DNA from: Marinicellulosiphila megalodicopiae
GTDB taxonomy: Bacteria > Pseudomonadota > Gammaproteobacteria > Pseudomonadales > Natronospirillaceae
Reading direction: 5' to 3'
Assembly: GCF_045862395.1 (NCBI RefSeq)
Contig: NZ_AP023087.1
Span: 2,418,001-2,482,000, forward strand
Length of the DNA stretch: 64,000 nt
Below are positions 1 through 9,814 of the stretch, piece by piece. Within the stretch, counting starts at the first letter, position 1; each line of letters begins with the position of its first letter. The notes under the pieces are model-generated. The model worked only from the letters and a program-made list of their open reading frames with translations. It searched no databases and was not told where the DNA came from. Position numbers and translations under genes: made by a program.

Positions 1-671
1 TGCATCATTGCTTTTAAGGTTTCTTGATCTGGATGCATACGAATAGATTCTGCTAAGTACTGGTAACTTTCAGAGTCATTAGCAATTAATTTACCCATTT
101 TTGGCAAAATACTAAATGAATAAGTGTCGTATATTTTTGATAATACTGGGTTATTTGTTTTTGAAAATTCTAAAACCAAAAGGCGACCGCCTGGTTTTAA
201 CACTCGCAACATAGACTCTAACGCCATATCTTTATCTGTCACGTTTCTTAAACCAAAGGCAATGGTGATTAAATCGAATGTATTGTCTTCAAATGGTAAA
301 TATTGCGCGTTTGCTTGCACAAATTCCATATTATTAATTACACCACGGTCGGTTAATTTATCACGCCCAACTTTAAGCATTGAATCATTAATATCAGCAA
401 GTACCACTTTACCCGTTGGCCCTACTTTTTTAGAAAATTGATATGCTAAATCTCCAGTACCACCGGCAATATCTAAAACCGTTTGCCCTGGACGCACACC
501 ACTTAATTCAATGGTAAAACGCTTCCATAAACGATGTACGCCAAAACTCATTACATCGTTCATTATGTCGTATTTGGCTGCGACAGAATGAAATACTTCT
601 GCCACTTTGCCTTGTTTTTCTTCTACATCAACGCTTTTAAAACCAAAATGCGTTTTGTTTTCTTCATTCAT
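1..671 (-). CDS. ubiE: UbiE, ubiquinone/menaquinone C-methyltransferase (partial, runs off the window)
   Basis: SAM-dependent C-methyltransferase of ubiquinone and menaquinone synthesis. The reverse strand reads from ATG at 671 for 223 codons to the window edge without a stop. The SAM-binding motif VLDIAGGTGD lies at residues 65-74, and the stretch RMHPDQETLKAMM typical of UbiE lies at the edge. The family is about 250 residues, so roughly the last 30 are missing. The ribosome site is weak (AAAAAAGTAG about 10 bases upstream). What is downstream (usually ubiJ, ubiB) lies outside the window. Confidence 0.95.
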   Translation of the reverse strand, partial: MNEENKTHFGFKSVDVEEKQGKVAEVFHSVAAKYDIMNDVMSFGVHRLWKRFTIELSGVRPGQTVLDIAGGTGDLAYQFSKKVGPTGKVVLADINDSMLKVGRDKLTDRGVINNMEFVQANAQYLPFEDNTFDLITIAFGLRNVTDKDMALESMLRVLKPGGRLLVLEFSKTNNPVLSKIYDTYSFSILPKMGKLIANDSESYQYLAESIRMHPDQETLKAMM

Positions 672-724
672 AGGAACTACTTTTTTAATTCATTAATTGA
701 TAGCTTTAACATTCTAACTAATGT

Positions 725-1150
725 TTAGAATGAAAACATTGCACCCAACTCAGGAGTGTAAAAAATATCATTGCTATCAAGCATATAAGTGCCTGTCACA
801 TTTCCATAAAAAATAAAATGCAATGCTGGGCTGTGCTCATAGCCAATTTTACCAGTAATTCCAAGATCATTATTATCATTACCAAGGTTGTTTATTAAAC
901 CACCAAATTGATAGTACACACTTGTGAACATCTCTGTTGTGTATGCTTTATACCCTAGTTCTAAATCTGTTCCATCGCCCACTGCAAGATTAAATATCAA
1001 AGAGGATTTAGTACTCAAAGCATTTTGCACAATAATATTAAATTTCTTTTGATCTAACAATTTAATCGCATCAGTCCCAATAGCAATGCCAGAAGCATGG
1101 GCAGTGGACATCCCAACAAAACAGGCTAAACCTAACAATAATTTTTTCAT
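725..1150 (-). CDS. Secreted beta-rich outer-membrane-like protein, unknown function
   Basis: A 141-residue protein with a clear Sec signal peptide (MKKLLLGLACFVGMSTAHA, cut after AHA). The mature part alternates aromatic and polar residues and ends in Phe (GAMFSF), as outer-membrane beta strands do. No family recognised. It is divergent from gpmI across a 162-bp gap that must hold both promoters. Confidence 0.6.
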   Translation of the reverse strand: MKKLLLGLACFVGMSTAHASGIAIGTDAIKLLDQKKFNIIVQNALSTKSSLIFNLAVGDGTDLELGYKAYTTEMFTSVYYQFGGLINNLGNDNNDLGITGKIGYEHSPALHFIFYGNVTGTYMLDSNDIFYTPELGAMFSF

Positions 1151-1312
1151 AGTATTGATCTCTGTTATTTATAAAAGAACAAAATTATACACAGCCAAAA
1201 TAAAAATGCTTTCTTTTAATCCACAAAACCAACTTTTTTCACTTAAGCGCTCGAATACATTCTCAATAAAGCGTAAAATGCGACGCAAATTCCATTTACA
1301 TGAGTATTTAAA

Positions 1313-2851
1313 ATGAGTAAAAACACCGTTGCACTAATTATTCTAGATGGCTTTGGTTACAGTGAAACCTCTGCATCAAACGCAATTGAACAAGCAAACA
1401 ACCCAGTTTGGGACAATTTATGGAAAACCTACCCTCATAGTTTAATTCAAACATCAGGTATGGCTGTTGGTTTACCTGAAGGCCAAATGGGCAATTCTGA
1501 AGTTGGTCACATGAATCTAGGTGCGGGTCGTACGGTTTATCAAAACTTTACTCGTATTAATAAAGACATTTCTGATGATTTGTTTAAAACAAATGAAGTG
1601 TTAGTCAAAGCGGTTGATACAGCAATTGCGTCTGACAAAGCCGTTCACATTATTGGTTTATTATCACCAGGTGGCGTGCATTCTCATGAAGATCAAATTG
1701 CAGCAATGGTTGAGTCGGCTGTAAACAAAGGCGCGAAAAAAGTATACGTTCACGCAATTACAGATGGACGTGATACCGCACCACAATCTGCTCAAGAGTC
1801 GATTACATTATTAGAATCTCGATTAAAAGAAATAGGTGGTGGTCAAATCGCCTCTTTAATTGGTCGCTATTATGCGATGGATCGTGATAATCGCTGGGAA
1901 CGTGTACAACTTGCTTATGATTTATATACTCAAGGCAAAGCTGACATCACATCTGCATCGGCAACAGAAGGCTTAGCGGCAAGTTACGCACAAGACAAGT
2001 TTGATGAATTTGTACCCGCTGTGAGTATCCAGATTGATGGACAGTCTATTTCTATTGAAGACGGCGACAGCGTCATTTTCATGAATTTCCGCCCTGATCG
2101 TGCCCGTGAATTAACTCGCGCTTTTGTTCAAGACGATTTTGAAAATACATTAAATCGTTCAGTTCGACCTAAACTGGCCGACTTTGTGATGTTAACTGAA
2201 TTTGCAGGTGATATACCTGCAAATTGCGCTTATCCACCTGCAACATTAACCAATACACTTGGTGAATTTGTCCAAAATTTAGGCAAAACTCAATTACGTA
2301 TTGCAGAAACCGAAAAATACGCTCACGTAACGTTCTTCTTTTCAGGCGGTCAAGAAGATGAATATGAAGGCGAAGATCGTATCTTGATTCCTTCCCCAAA
2401 TGTAGCAACGTATGATTTACAACCTGAAATGAACGCCCCACAAGTTACTGAAAAATTAGTTGAAGCAATCGAATCAGGTGAATATGATCTGGTTATTTGT
2501 AACTATGCAAACGGTGATATGGTTGGTCATACTGGCAATATGGAGGCCGCAACAAAAGCCGTTGAAGCATTAGATGTTGCATTAAAAGCAGTGACTGAAT
2601 CTATTTTAAAAGTAAATGGGCATTGCTTAATTACAGCAGATCATGGCAACGTTGAATTAATGGTTAACCCAGAAAATGGCGATCCAGTAACAAGCCACAC
2701 AACGTTTGATGTACCTCTGGTTTATGTCAGCAATGACACCACTGGTAAATCTTTAAAAAATGGCAGCCTTGCAGATATTGCCCCGACTTTAATTGAATTA
2801 ATGGGCGAACGCGCACCAATTGAAATGACTGGCGCTTCTTTGTTGAAATAA
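1313..2851 (+). CDS. gpmI: 2,3-bisphosphoglycerate-independent phosphoglycerate mutase
   Basis: Interconverts 3- and 2-phosphoglycerate in glycolysis and gluconeogenesis through a phosphoserine intermediate, using Mn2+. At 512 residues it has the usual iPGM length. LIILDGFGYS at the N-terminus holds the first metal aspartate. The motif GQMGNSEVGHMNLG places the catalytic serine at residue 62, as in characterised enzymes. ITADHGNVE near the C-terminus holds further metal ligands. It heads a run gpmI-envC-ctpA-yibQ-like found in many gammaproteobacteria, but a terminator follows it here. Confidence 0.97.
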   Translation: MSKNTVALIILDGFGYSETSASNAIEQANNPVWDNLWKTYPHSLIQTSGMAVGLPEGQMGNSEVGHMNLGAGRTVYQNFTRINKDISDDLFKTNEVLVKAVDTAIASDKAVHIIGLLSPGGVHSHEDQIAAMVESAVNKGAKKVYVHAITDGRDTAPQSAQESITLLESRLKEIGGGQIASLIGRYYAMDRDNRWERVQLAYDLYTQGKADITSASATEGLAASYAQDKFDEFVPAVSIQIDGQSISIEDGDSVIFMNFRPDRARELTRAFVQDDFENTLNRSVRPKLADFVMLTEFAGDIPANCAYPPATLTNTLGEFVQNLGKTQLRIAETEKYAHVTFFFSGGQEDEYEGEDRILIPSPNVATYDLQPEMNAPQVTEKLVEAIESGEYDLVICNYANGDMVGHTGNMEAATKAVEALDVALKAVTESILKVNGHCLITADHGNVELMVNPENGDPVTSHTTFDVPLVYVSNDTTGKSLKNGSLADIAPTLIELMGERAPIEMTGASLLK

Positions 2852-2870
2852 GCCCTTTCAATTTTTAGCA

Positions 2871-2904
2871 AAGCCAAGTAATTTACGTTACTTGGCTTTT
2901 TTTT
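2871..2904 (+). terminator. Rho-independent terminator after gpmI
   Basis: An 11-bp perfect stem (AAGCCAAGTAA / TTACTTGGCTT) with a 6-base loop is followed by a run of eight T. It sits 20 bases after the gpmI stop and before envC, so envC probably has its own start or relies on read-through. Confidence 0.85.
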
Positions 2905-2922
2905 AATTTTTTTGGAATCAAA

Positions 2923-4071
2923 ATGCAAAAACTGTTTTATTTATTGACCTTTTTATTAAGCACCCTTGCCCTAAATGTTTTGGCCAATACTGAAAAACAA
3001 CTTAAACAAGCAGAACTTGAAAACCTAAGTAAGCAAATAACCGAATTAAAATCTAATTTAAAACACCAACAACAAACACACAATCAGCAGACGAATGAAC
3101 TGGCAAAAATAGAATCCAGCATTGGTAAAAATGAAACAAAAATCCAAACCATTAAACAGACACTAGTACAACTTGATCAAGAAAAAAGCAATTTACTGGT
3201 TAAACAAACCGATTTGCAAAATGACCAAAAAGCACTAAAAACTCAAATGGAATCACTCTTTTTAGATTTATATCGCCAAGGTCAACAAACCTGGCTTAAA
3301 ACATTATTAAGTGAAACTAATCCTGCTAATTTTTCAAGAAAGTTGAAATACATTGAATTCATTACACAAAGCCAACGTGATGTTTTGCAATCTTTTTTTG
3401 ATAATCAAACTAATCTTTCTAATACCATTGCATTAATAGAAGAAAAAACACTCAATACTCAACAACAACAATTAAACTTAAGTAAAACGCAACAAAGCCT
3501 ATTAGCCAATCAACAACAAAGAAAACAAGAAGTCGACAAGCTCAACCAAGCAATCAATACAGCACAGAAGCAAATTCAAGTTAATGAAAAGAATAAAAAG
3601 CAACTGGAAGACTTAATTGAAAAAATGATACTCACATTATCCAACCAAGACTTAGGTTTAAGTGATTTACAAATCGATCAATTAAAAGGCAAACTTATCT
3701 GGCCTATCAAATCAAAACCAAGCAATCGTTTCGGGGCAAAGACTCAATCAGGCCGTGTTTGGGATGGATGGGAGATGCCAACAACCTCAGGTGAACAAGT
3801 AAGAGTCATCGCAAGTGGTAGAGTTATTTTTTCAGATTGGTTGCGTGGATTCGGATTATTGATTATTGTCGACCATGGGGATGGATATTTAAGTTTATAC
3901 GGTCGAAACCAAAGCCTTTTAAAACAAGAAGGAGATTGGGTTGGACAAGCAGAAACCATTGCATTTGTTGGCGGTACTGGAGGGTATGAAAAAACCGCCC
4001 TCTATTTTGAAATAAGAAAAAATGGACAACCACAAAATCCAGCATCTTGGCTTTCCAAAATAATTAAATAA
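2923..4071 (+). CDS. envC: EnvC-like murein hydrolase activator (coiled coil plus LytM/M23 domain)
   Basis: Periplasmic activator of the amidases that split septal peptidoglycan. A signal peptide (about residues 1-21, ending in VLANT) is followed by a long Gln/Lys-rich coiled coil to about residue 245 and a C-terminal M23/LytM domain from GKLIWPIKS to the end. The zinc-binding His/Asp set of active M23 peptidases is not complete: WDGWEMPTTSGEQV replaces the usual HxGxD region. This fits a non-catalytic activator such as EnvC. The spacing of 13 bases to ctpA suggests one transcript. Confidence 0.88.
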   Translation: MQKLFYLLTFLLSTLALNVLANTEKQLKQAELENLSKQITELKSNLKHQQQTHNQQTNELAKIESSIGKNETKIQTIKQTLVQLDQEKSNLLVKQTDLQNDQKALKTQMESLFLDLYRQGQQTWLKTLLSETNPANFSRKLKYIEFITQSQRDVLQSFFDNQTNLSNTIALIEEKTLNTQQQQLNLSKTQQSLLANQQQRKQEVDKLNQAINTAQKQIQVNEKNKKQLEDLIEKMILTLSNQDLGLSDLQIDQLKGKLIWPIKSKPSNRFGAKTQSGRVWDGWEMPTTSGEQVRVIASGRVIFSDWLRGFGLLIIVDHGDGYLSLYGRNQSLLKQEGDWVGQAETIAFVGGTGGYEKTALYFEIRKNGQPQNPASWLSKIIK

Positions 4072-4084
4072 AGGTGAGACTTTC

Positions 4085-5434
4085 ATGAATATTTTAAAAT
4101 CAGCTTTCATTACAACTTATTTATTAAGTATTACTTTTACGTGTTTTTCTCAAGAGTCGACAACTGAACCAGCTATTAACTCAACTATAAACCCAGCCAA
4201 TCCAGCTATTAATCCAGCCAAGCACAGCAAAGCTGAAATTGAATCCATACAACCCTATTCAAACCTTCCTTTAAAACAAGTTAGCAATTTAGCCAAAGTA
4301 TTTGATTTGATCAAAACCCATTACGTCGAAGAAATAGAAGATGACACTTTATTAAAATATGCCATTGAAGGTATGGTAGAACAACTGGATCCACACAGTG
4401 CTTACTTTGATTCAGAATCATTACAATCTTTCACTGAATCCACTTCAGGAAAATTCAGTGGACTGGGAATTGAAATCACAATGGAAAATGGCTTAGTTAA
4501 AGTTATTGCAGCAATGGACGGTTCCCCAGCTCAACAGGCAGGCTTGCAATCTGGCGATCTTATTTATGAATTAGATTCTCAAATCGTACAAGGAATGAGC
4601 CTAAGAGAAGCATCCGAAATAATGCGTGGCAAAATAGGATCTAAAATTCAGTTAAAAGCAAAACGCCCAGGACAAAAAGAACCGCTCACTTTTAATATCA
4701 TCCGTGCTGAAATTTCAAACAGTTCAGTAAAATCTTTTTTACTTAATAATCAGATTGGTTATGCAAAAATCAGCTCGTTTCAATCTGAAACCGGGAATGA
4801 TTTTGAAAAAGCAATATTAGATATGCAACAATCCAGCGATCAATTTAAAGCAATAATATTAGATTTAAGAAATAATCCAGGCGGCTTATTGCAGCAAGCA
4901 ATTAAAGTCAGCGATATTTTCCTTGAAGAAAAATTAGTGGTTTACACTCAAGGTCGTTCTGAGCAAAGCAAAGAGCATCATTACACCTCTTTAAATACAA
5001 TTGGTAAAGATTTAAAAGTCATAGTATTAATCAATCAAGGTAGCGCATCAGCATCTGAAATTGTCGCAGGCGCACTACAAGATCATAAGCGCGCTGTCAT
5101 CATGGGACAAACCAGTTTTGGCAAAGCAAGCGTACAACAAATATTAAATTTAGATGATTCATCCGCAATTAAGCTTACAATTGCTCGATATTTTACCCCA
5201 CTTGGCAGAACCATTCAGGCTCATGGTATTAAACCAGATATTACAATTATTCCTTCCGTTGTTTCAAAATTAGAAGACAGACAATATGTTTCTGAATCTC
5301 AACTTTCTGGACACTTAGAAGGTGATTTGGACCAATCAGCACAAGCCAACAACATTAATAACCTTGATGTTTTGACAGATGATTATCAACTGCAACAGGC
5401 ATTTCAACTTTTACAAGGTGCATTAATTTTATAA
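4085..5434 (+). CDS. ctpA: C-terminal processing protease, S41 family
   Basis: Periplasmic serine protease that trims protein C-termini. Order: signal peptide (to about residue 22), a low-complexity linker with NPA/INP repeats, a PDZ domain starting near GKFSGLGIEI, then the S41 peptidase domain. The catalytic serine lies in GSASASEIVAGAL and the lysine in SFGKASVQ. Its stop TAA shares one base with the ATG of the next gene (TAATG), so the two are translationally coupled. The tail after the S41 core is longer than in minimal CtpA. Confidence 0.93.
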   Translation: MNILKSAFITTYLLSITFTCFSQESTTEPAINSTINPANPAINPAKHSKAEIESIQPYSNLPLKQVSNLAKVFDLIKTHYVEEIEDDTLLKYAIEGMVEQLDPHSAYFDSESLQSFTESTSGKFSGLGIEITMENGLVKVIAAMDGSPAQQAGLQSGDLIYELDSQIVQGMSLREASEIMRGKIGSKIQLKAKRPGQKEPLTFNIIRAEISNSSVKSFLLNNQIGYAKISSFQSETGNDFEKAILDMQQSSDQFKAIILDLRNNPGGLLQQAIKVSDIFLEEKLVVYTQGRSEQSKEHHYTSLNTIGKDLKVIVLINQGSASASEIVAGALQDHKRAVIMGQTSFGKASVQQILNLDDSSAIKLTIARYFTPLGRTIQAHGIKPDITIIPSVVSKLEDRQYVSESQLSGHLEGDLDQSAQANNINNLDVLTDDYQLQQAFQLLQGALIL

Positions 5435-6207
5435 TGAATGTTTTGACACTTAAAAACCTAAGCTGTTTACTGTTTTTATTTTTCCATTTTAATTTTGCAA
5501 ACAGTGCATCAACCCAATCCAGCCATGAATTTTCAAAACCCAAAATTGCAGTGGTGATTGATGATCTTGGAAACCAATATGACTTTGGCGAACAAATCAT
5601 CAATCAATCAATCATCAAAACCGTTGCGGTAATGCCATTAAGAGCTTATACATTTTCATTATCTAAGTTGGCGTATGAAAACAAAAAAGAAATCATCATT
5701 CATATGCCAATGGATAATAATGGACGCTTTCCCATGGGAAAATTAGGCCTAAGTGTAGACTATGACAAACAGGAAACGTTTTATACTTTAGAAATGGCCT
5801 TTGCTGAAAACCCTTATGCTACTGGACTAAACAACCATACAGGCAGTTTTTATACCGAACAATATGATCAAATGGGCTGGGTGATGGAGTATTTAAAACT
5901 GAATAATATGTTTTTTTTAGATAGCAGAACATCTGCCAAATCTCAAGGTGTCATTCAATCTAAAGAAAAAAAACTACCATGGGCTGGACGCCATGTGTTT
6001 TTAGATAATAAAAAAGACTTCGACTCTTTAAATAAACAATGGCTCAAGGCGCTATCTCTTGCAAATAAAAATCAAAAAGTCATTATTATTGGACATCCTT
6101 ATCCAGAAACCATTGCGTTTTTTAAACAGTTAAATCATTCAGATTTAGAAATGCACTTTGAATTTGTAAAAGTTTCAGATTTATTGGAACGTAATTTTCA
6201 GCAATAA
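5434..6207 (+). CDS. Divergent polysaccharide deacetylase family protein (YibQ-like)
   Basis: Exported protein of the DUF610/YibQ family, a divergent branch of the polysaccharide deacetylase fold. A signal peptide (to about residue 25) is followed by KIAVVIDDLGN, HMPMD, GLNNHTGS and FFLDSRTSAKS, which mark the family. It follows envC and ctpA as in many gammaproteobacteria, implying a role in cell-envelope upkeep. Enzyme activity is not established for this family. Confidence 0.88.
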   Translation: MNVLTLKNLSCLLFLFFHFNFANSASTQSSHEFSKPKIAVVIDDLGNQYDFGEQIINQSIIKTVAVMPLRAYTFSLSKLAYENKKEIIIHMPMDNNGRFPMGKLGLSVDYDKQETFYTLEMAFAENPYATGLNNHTGSFYTEQYDQMGWVMEYLKLNNMFFLDSRTSAKSQGVIQSKEKKLPWAGRHVFLDNKKDFDSLNKQWLKALSLANKNQKVIIIGHPYPETIAFFKQLNHSDLEMHFEFVKVSDLLERNFQQ

Positions 6208-6249
6208 AGTTTGCATCTATTGAGTACAACTTAAAACAGTTTCAAAAAA

Positions 6250-6975
6250 TTATCTAAAAAAATCACCTGCCGTTTGGTACATCTTTATTGCCAATGCAGA
6301 ATCGTAACGTTCACCTTCATCACGCATAAAAGCATGCTGAGCATCCACTTCTAACCATATATAATTCAACCCGTTTTGTAAAAAATGTTGATACAACTTT
6401 AATCGAGCATCTTGTGGCACATGAGGATCTTGTTTACCAAAAACCAAATACACCTCTGCTTTTATATCTTTCGAACGAGTCAAAGTGTCGTTATTTTTTT
6501 CACTTGGTAATGTATTACTATGAATATCTGTTGGATACAAACAAAATGCATGTTGGATATTTTTATTTAATGCGGCTCTGAAAGCCAAGTGCCCACCAAT
6601 ACAAACCCCCATTGCACCAATTTTACCTGTACAAAACTCATAGGATTGTAAAAACTCGACCATAGCTTGAGTATCGCTGTCATGGTCTTCTAAAGATTTT
6701 TCCCACTTATCGGCATTACCTTTATCTTTGCCTGCATCATCATAAGCAAGCACACAACCTATCGGATTCAGTTCATGAAACACTTCAGGCACAATCACCA
6801 CATAACCTAATCCGGCTAATATTTGGGCACTTCTTTTAATCGGCGCTGTAATTTGAAAAATTTCTGAATAAAAAATGATTGCATTAAATTTCCCAGATTT
6901 TACTGGTCGGTATATCTCTGAGCGCATTTTTCCAGTTGGTGTATCTAAAATGGCAGTTTCAAATTGTGTGATCAT
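6250..6975 (-). CDS. Dienelactone hydrolase family protein
   Basis: Alpha/beta hydrolase of the carboxymethylenebutenolidase family, 241 residues from the chosen ATG at 6975. An upstream start at 7059 would extend it into terB-like coding sequence and adds nothing like the family. The nucleophile cysteine is in GVCIGG (residue 125). The acid is in FGKQDPH and the histidine in AQHAFMRD. The substrate cannot be named. It lies 7 bases behind the TerB-like gene, in one run with the porin. Confidence 0.85.
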   Translation of the reverse strand: MITQFETAILDTPTGKMRSEIYRPVKSGKFNAIIFYSEIFQITAPIKRSAQILAGLGYVVIVPEVFHELNPIGCVLAYDDAGKDKGNADKWEKSLEDHDSDTQAMVEFLQSYEFCTGKIGAMGVCIGGHLAFRAALNKNIQHAFCLYPTDIHSNTLPSEKNNDTLTRSKDIKAEVYLVFGKQDPHVPQDARLKLYQHFLQNGLNYIWLEVDAQHAFMRDEGERYDSALAIKMYQTAGDFFR

Positions 6976-6982
6976 AATTGGT

Positions 6983-7438
6983 TTACTTTTGTTCGAAATG
7001 GTTTTTTGCTTGCTGTTTAGCTTGAATAAAATGACTGTGATGCAAATGCAACAAATCATTTATTTTACGAATTATAAAATCTTCATGAGGATCAATCACT
7101 CCATCACTGTATGCAATCATCCACAATGCCACTATCATATTAAAACGCTGGGGTTCATCAAATTGATCGCGAATGCGTTTAGTAAAAGAATACACATCAT
7201 GACTGTTTTGTTTGATTTCTAATGCACTAAAATATACCGATTGAACGTCCTGTTTTTCAACATTATATTGATCATGTAATAATTCAAATACGCGCTCACG
7301 TTCTCGCTCATCGGTATCTAAATCAACCATCATCACCTCAACCATCAACACACAAATAGCCTGTTCTACAGTAATTTCTGCTTGTTCTTGTTGATTTGAA
7401 GTATCTAGTGACAGCCATTGTTTAAATTTATTTAACAT
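6983..7438 (-). CDS. TerB-family (tellurite resistance type) helical protein
   Basis: A 151-residue protein of the TerB/DjlA-N-like helical fold. Two acidic metal-site-like segments show: MVEVMMVDLDTDERER and ALWMIAYSDGVIDPHE, the hallmark repeat of the family. It has a strong ribosome site (AAGGAG, 6 bases before ATG). The function of stand-alone TerB proteins is not settled, and tellurite resistance should not be assumed. Confidence 0.82.
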   Translation of the reverse strand: MLNKFKQWLSLDTSNQQEQAEITVEQAICVLMVEVMMVDLDTDERERERVFELLHDQYNVEKQDVQSVYFSALEIKQNSHDVYSFTKRIRDQFDEPQRFNMIVALWMIAYSDGVIDPHEDFIIRKINDLLHLHHSHFIQAKQQAKNHFEQK

Positions 7439-7448
7439 CGTTAGCTCC

Positions 7449-8363
7449 TTAAAAATCTATGCGTATACCAGCTGACAAATCATAAGCGCCCTGCTGATCA
7501 AATAATCGAGAATATTCAAAATATGCAACCCCCTGTTCACCAATTAAAAAATCCATGCCAAGCATTAAATTAGCTTCGACTAAATCAGGTAAATCTAAAA
7601 CATGCAAAGAAGATTTAGTAATTAATGTATTACTTTGATAAGACAATGCAGTATCCCAAGTATTCACCCCTTCTCCTTTGGAATACGTGATTGCATATTT
7701 TGATTGAGCTGATCGATAATCCAAAGCAATTGCCCAATATTTTTCATTATTTATATTATCTTTGAATGTCATGTAAGTAATAGAACCTTCATCACTTACA
7801 ATTCCAATGCCTGCAGTATAATCATTAAATAATTCATCCCCATCTTCTGCGTCCATTTCAAATTCGAAATAAGTCATTAAATTTTGTTCATATGGAAACT
7901 GCATTTGAAATACATTGGATTTATAAGGGGCTGCACTTTCAGAATGATTAAAAGCAATGTGTTCCATTGAACGCTGAGAATGCATAATATTATTCGGTTG
8001 AACCATAATTTGCGTCACTAACGACATGATTGACCCAATACGATAAAATCCGCCATTTTGCCCCAGCTCAACAAAGCTTTGTTTAGTAGTTAAGTTGCCT
8101 CCTAAAGTGGAACCGTTCATGTCTACTTCTAATCTGCCTCTGACATAAAACGTATCGTATCCAGAATAAGCATCCAAACCGATAAACGATCCTTGATCAT
8201 TATATACTTCAAGATCTTTGCTTTGCGTTATAGGCGTACTATTAAAGCGCACCCCAGTATTAAAAGAGCCATACCACGTTGACTCAACTGCTGAAACAGC
8301 ATGCGTTGAACAAAGTGCCATACAACACAACGTTAATGATGTTAAAAGTTTGTTAACGGACAT
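7449..8363 (-). CDS. Porin-like outer-membrane protein
   Basis: About 304 residues from ATG at 8363, with a GGGA ribosome site 7 bases upstream. This start gives a clean signal peptide ending THAVSAVE; the longer frame to 8453 does not. The mature protein opens WYGSFNTGVRFN, alternates strand-like segments and ends in aromatic Phe (AGIRIDF), as trimeric Gram-negative porins do. Its transported solute is unknown. It is 46 bases downstream of rnm on the same strand. Confidence 0.72.
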   Translation of the reverse strand: MSVNKLLTSLTLCCMALCSTHAVSAVESTWYGSFNTGVRFNSTPITQSKDLEVYNDQGSFIGLDAYSGYDTFYVRGRLEVDMNGSTLGGNLTTKQSFVELGQNGGFYRIGSIMSLVTQIMVQPNNIMHSQRSMEHIAFNHSESAAPYKSNVFQMQFPYEQNLMTYFEFEMDAEDGDELFNDYTAGIGIVSDEGSITYMTFKDNINNEKYWAIALDYRSAQSKYAITYSKGEGVNTWDTALSYQSNTLITKSSLHVLDLPDLVEANLMLGMDFLIGEQGVAYFEYSRLFDQQGAYDLSAGIRIDF

Positions 8364-8409
8364 AATATTTCCCACATATTTTTTTATTGCCAATTTTGAC
8401 ATGGTTAGT

Positions 8410-9297
8410 TTATTTAAAATCAATCCAAATAGGTTCAATTTCTTTTGGTACATGTTCGAATTTTCCTAATTCGCACCATGATAAATCTGGTTGATGAAAA
8501 TCACTGCCACTTGAGCCTTTAAGTTCGAGCTCTTTGCACACTAAAGTTAGTCGCTTGCGTAATTGTGGATTCATTTGCGCAACGCCTAACTCGACGGCAT
8601 TACCACCTGCTGATTTAAAATACTCAATACAACTTATCAGTTTTGTTTGTGTCATTTTATATTTATGAGGATGAGCAAATACGGCTATACCACCCGCTGC
8701 TTGAGTGATTTTAATTACTTCTTCAATACTAGGAAAATTGGTTTTAACATCACCGGGTTTGCCTGCCCCTAAGTACTTATTAAAGGCAGCTTGACTATTT
8801 TTAACCTGTCCAGAATCCACTAAATATCGCGCAAAATGTGGTCTTGCAGGATGGTTATCTCCACTTAATGCTTTCACATCTTCATAAGTAATGTTAAGTC
8901 CTGCCTTTTGCAAACGCTCAACAATAATAAATGAACGCTGATCACGAGTGTTTTGCAACTCATTGATTGCAGAAGTCACGGCTGGATGGTTAGCATCAAA
9001 ATTCAAACCCACAATATGGATATTCATACCTTTGTATAAAGTTGACCATTCAATGCCACTGATTAATTTTGGGACACCTTCTTTATTAGCAAGCTCTTTG
9101 ATCGATAAATAACCATCAACTGTATCATGATCAGTTAATGCGTAAATTTCGATTCCTTTTTCTTGAGCTCGCTCATACATCGCTTTGGGACTTAACATAC
9201 CGTCTGATGCAGTACTATGACTATGCAAATCAGCAATTACATAGTTTTTTTGAGAATCAAACACATTAATGACCTTAGTTTGGTGGACAGCTGCCAA
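8410..9297 (-). CDS. rnm: PHP-domain phosphoesterase, RNase AM (YciV/TrpH) type
   Basis: Member of the PHP family that in E. coli is RNase AM, a 5'-3' exonuclease acting on short RNA and nucleoside 3',5'-bisphosphates. Metal-binding motifs are all visible: DLHSHSTASDG, TDHDT, GIEWS, FAHPHKY and GSDFHQPD. At 295 residues it matches the family. The yciI gene starts 207 bases away in the opposite direction, a neighbourhood seen in many gammaproteobacteria. Confidence 0.88.
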   Translation of the reverse strand: MAAVHQTKVINVFDSQKNYVIADLHSHSTASDGMLSPKAMYERAQEKGIEIYALTDHDTVDGYLSIKELANKEGVPKLISGIEWSTLYKGMNIHIVGLNFDANHPAVTSAINELQNTRDQRSFIIVERLQKAGLNITYEDVKALSGDNHPARPHFARYLVDSGQVKNSQAAFNKYLGAGKPGDVKTNFPSIEEVIKITQAAGGIAVFAHPHKYKMTQTKLISCIEYFKSAGGNAVELGVAQMNPQLRKRLTLVCKELELKGSSGSDFHQPDLSWCELGKFEHVPKEIEPIWIDFK

Positions 9298-9503
9298 GTG
9301 TAGTTTTATTATGGCTGACTGTATAGTGCTTCATAGTGCTACGACATTGAACAAATATATGATTTTTGAAAAATCTCCATACACTAACAATTCAAAACAC
9401 ATTTATTTAGCATCTTTATATTACAATTTTATTTTACCAATGAACTTACTCAAAATAGTAAGTCAAAAAATATCCAGAATTTAAATTAACATTAAGGGTT
9501 TTC

Positions 9504-9803
9504 ATGTTATACAGTATCATCAGTCAAGATGTGGAAAATAGTTTACCACTTAGAGTGCAATCAAGACCTGCGCATTTAGAACGACTTAAAACACTAAACG
9601 CTCAAGGCAGATTAATTCTTGCAGGCCCGAACCCTGCCATTGACAGTAATGATCCTGGTGACGCAGGATTTACAGGATCAACAGTTGTTGCGCAATTTGA
9701 CAGCTTGGAAGACGCTCAAGCTTGGGCTGATACCGACCCTTATATAAAAGCAGGCGTTTATGCCAGCGTAGTAGTAAAACCATTCAAACTAGTACTACCT
9801 TAA
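9504..9803 (+). CDS. yciI: YciI family protein
   Basis: Small ferredoxin-like-fold protein, 99 residues. It has the family's RPAHLERLKTLNAQGRLILAGPNP segment (the conserved His lies in it) and the closing DPYIKAGVYASVVVKPFK. The biochemical role of YciI is not established. The SH3 protein follows after 11 bases, so they are probably cotranscribed. Confidence 0.88.
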   Translation: MLYSIISQDVENSLPLRVQSRPAHLERLKTLNAQGRLILAGPNPAIDSNDPGDAGFTGSTVVAQFDSLEDAQAWADTDPYIKAGVYASVVVKPFKLVLP

Positions 9804-9814
9804 AGGAACACAAT

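Noticed and set aside
124..441. 105-codon plus-strand ORF
   Set aside because: Antisense shadow of ubiE, whose reverse-strand reading is clear.
6976..7059. N-terminal extension of the dienelactone hydrolase
   Set aside because: It would overlap the terB-like coding region and does not resemble the family; ATG at 6975 fits.
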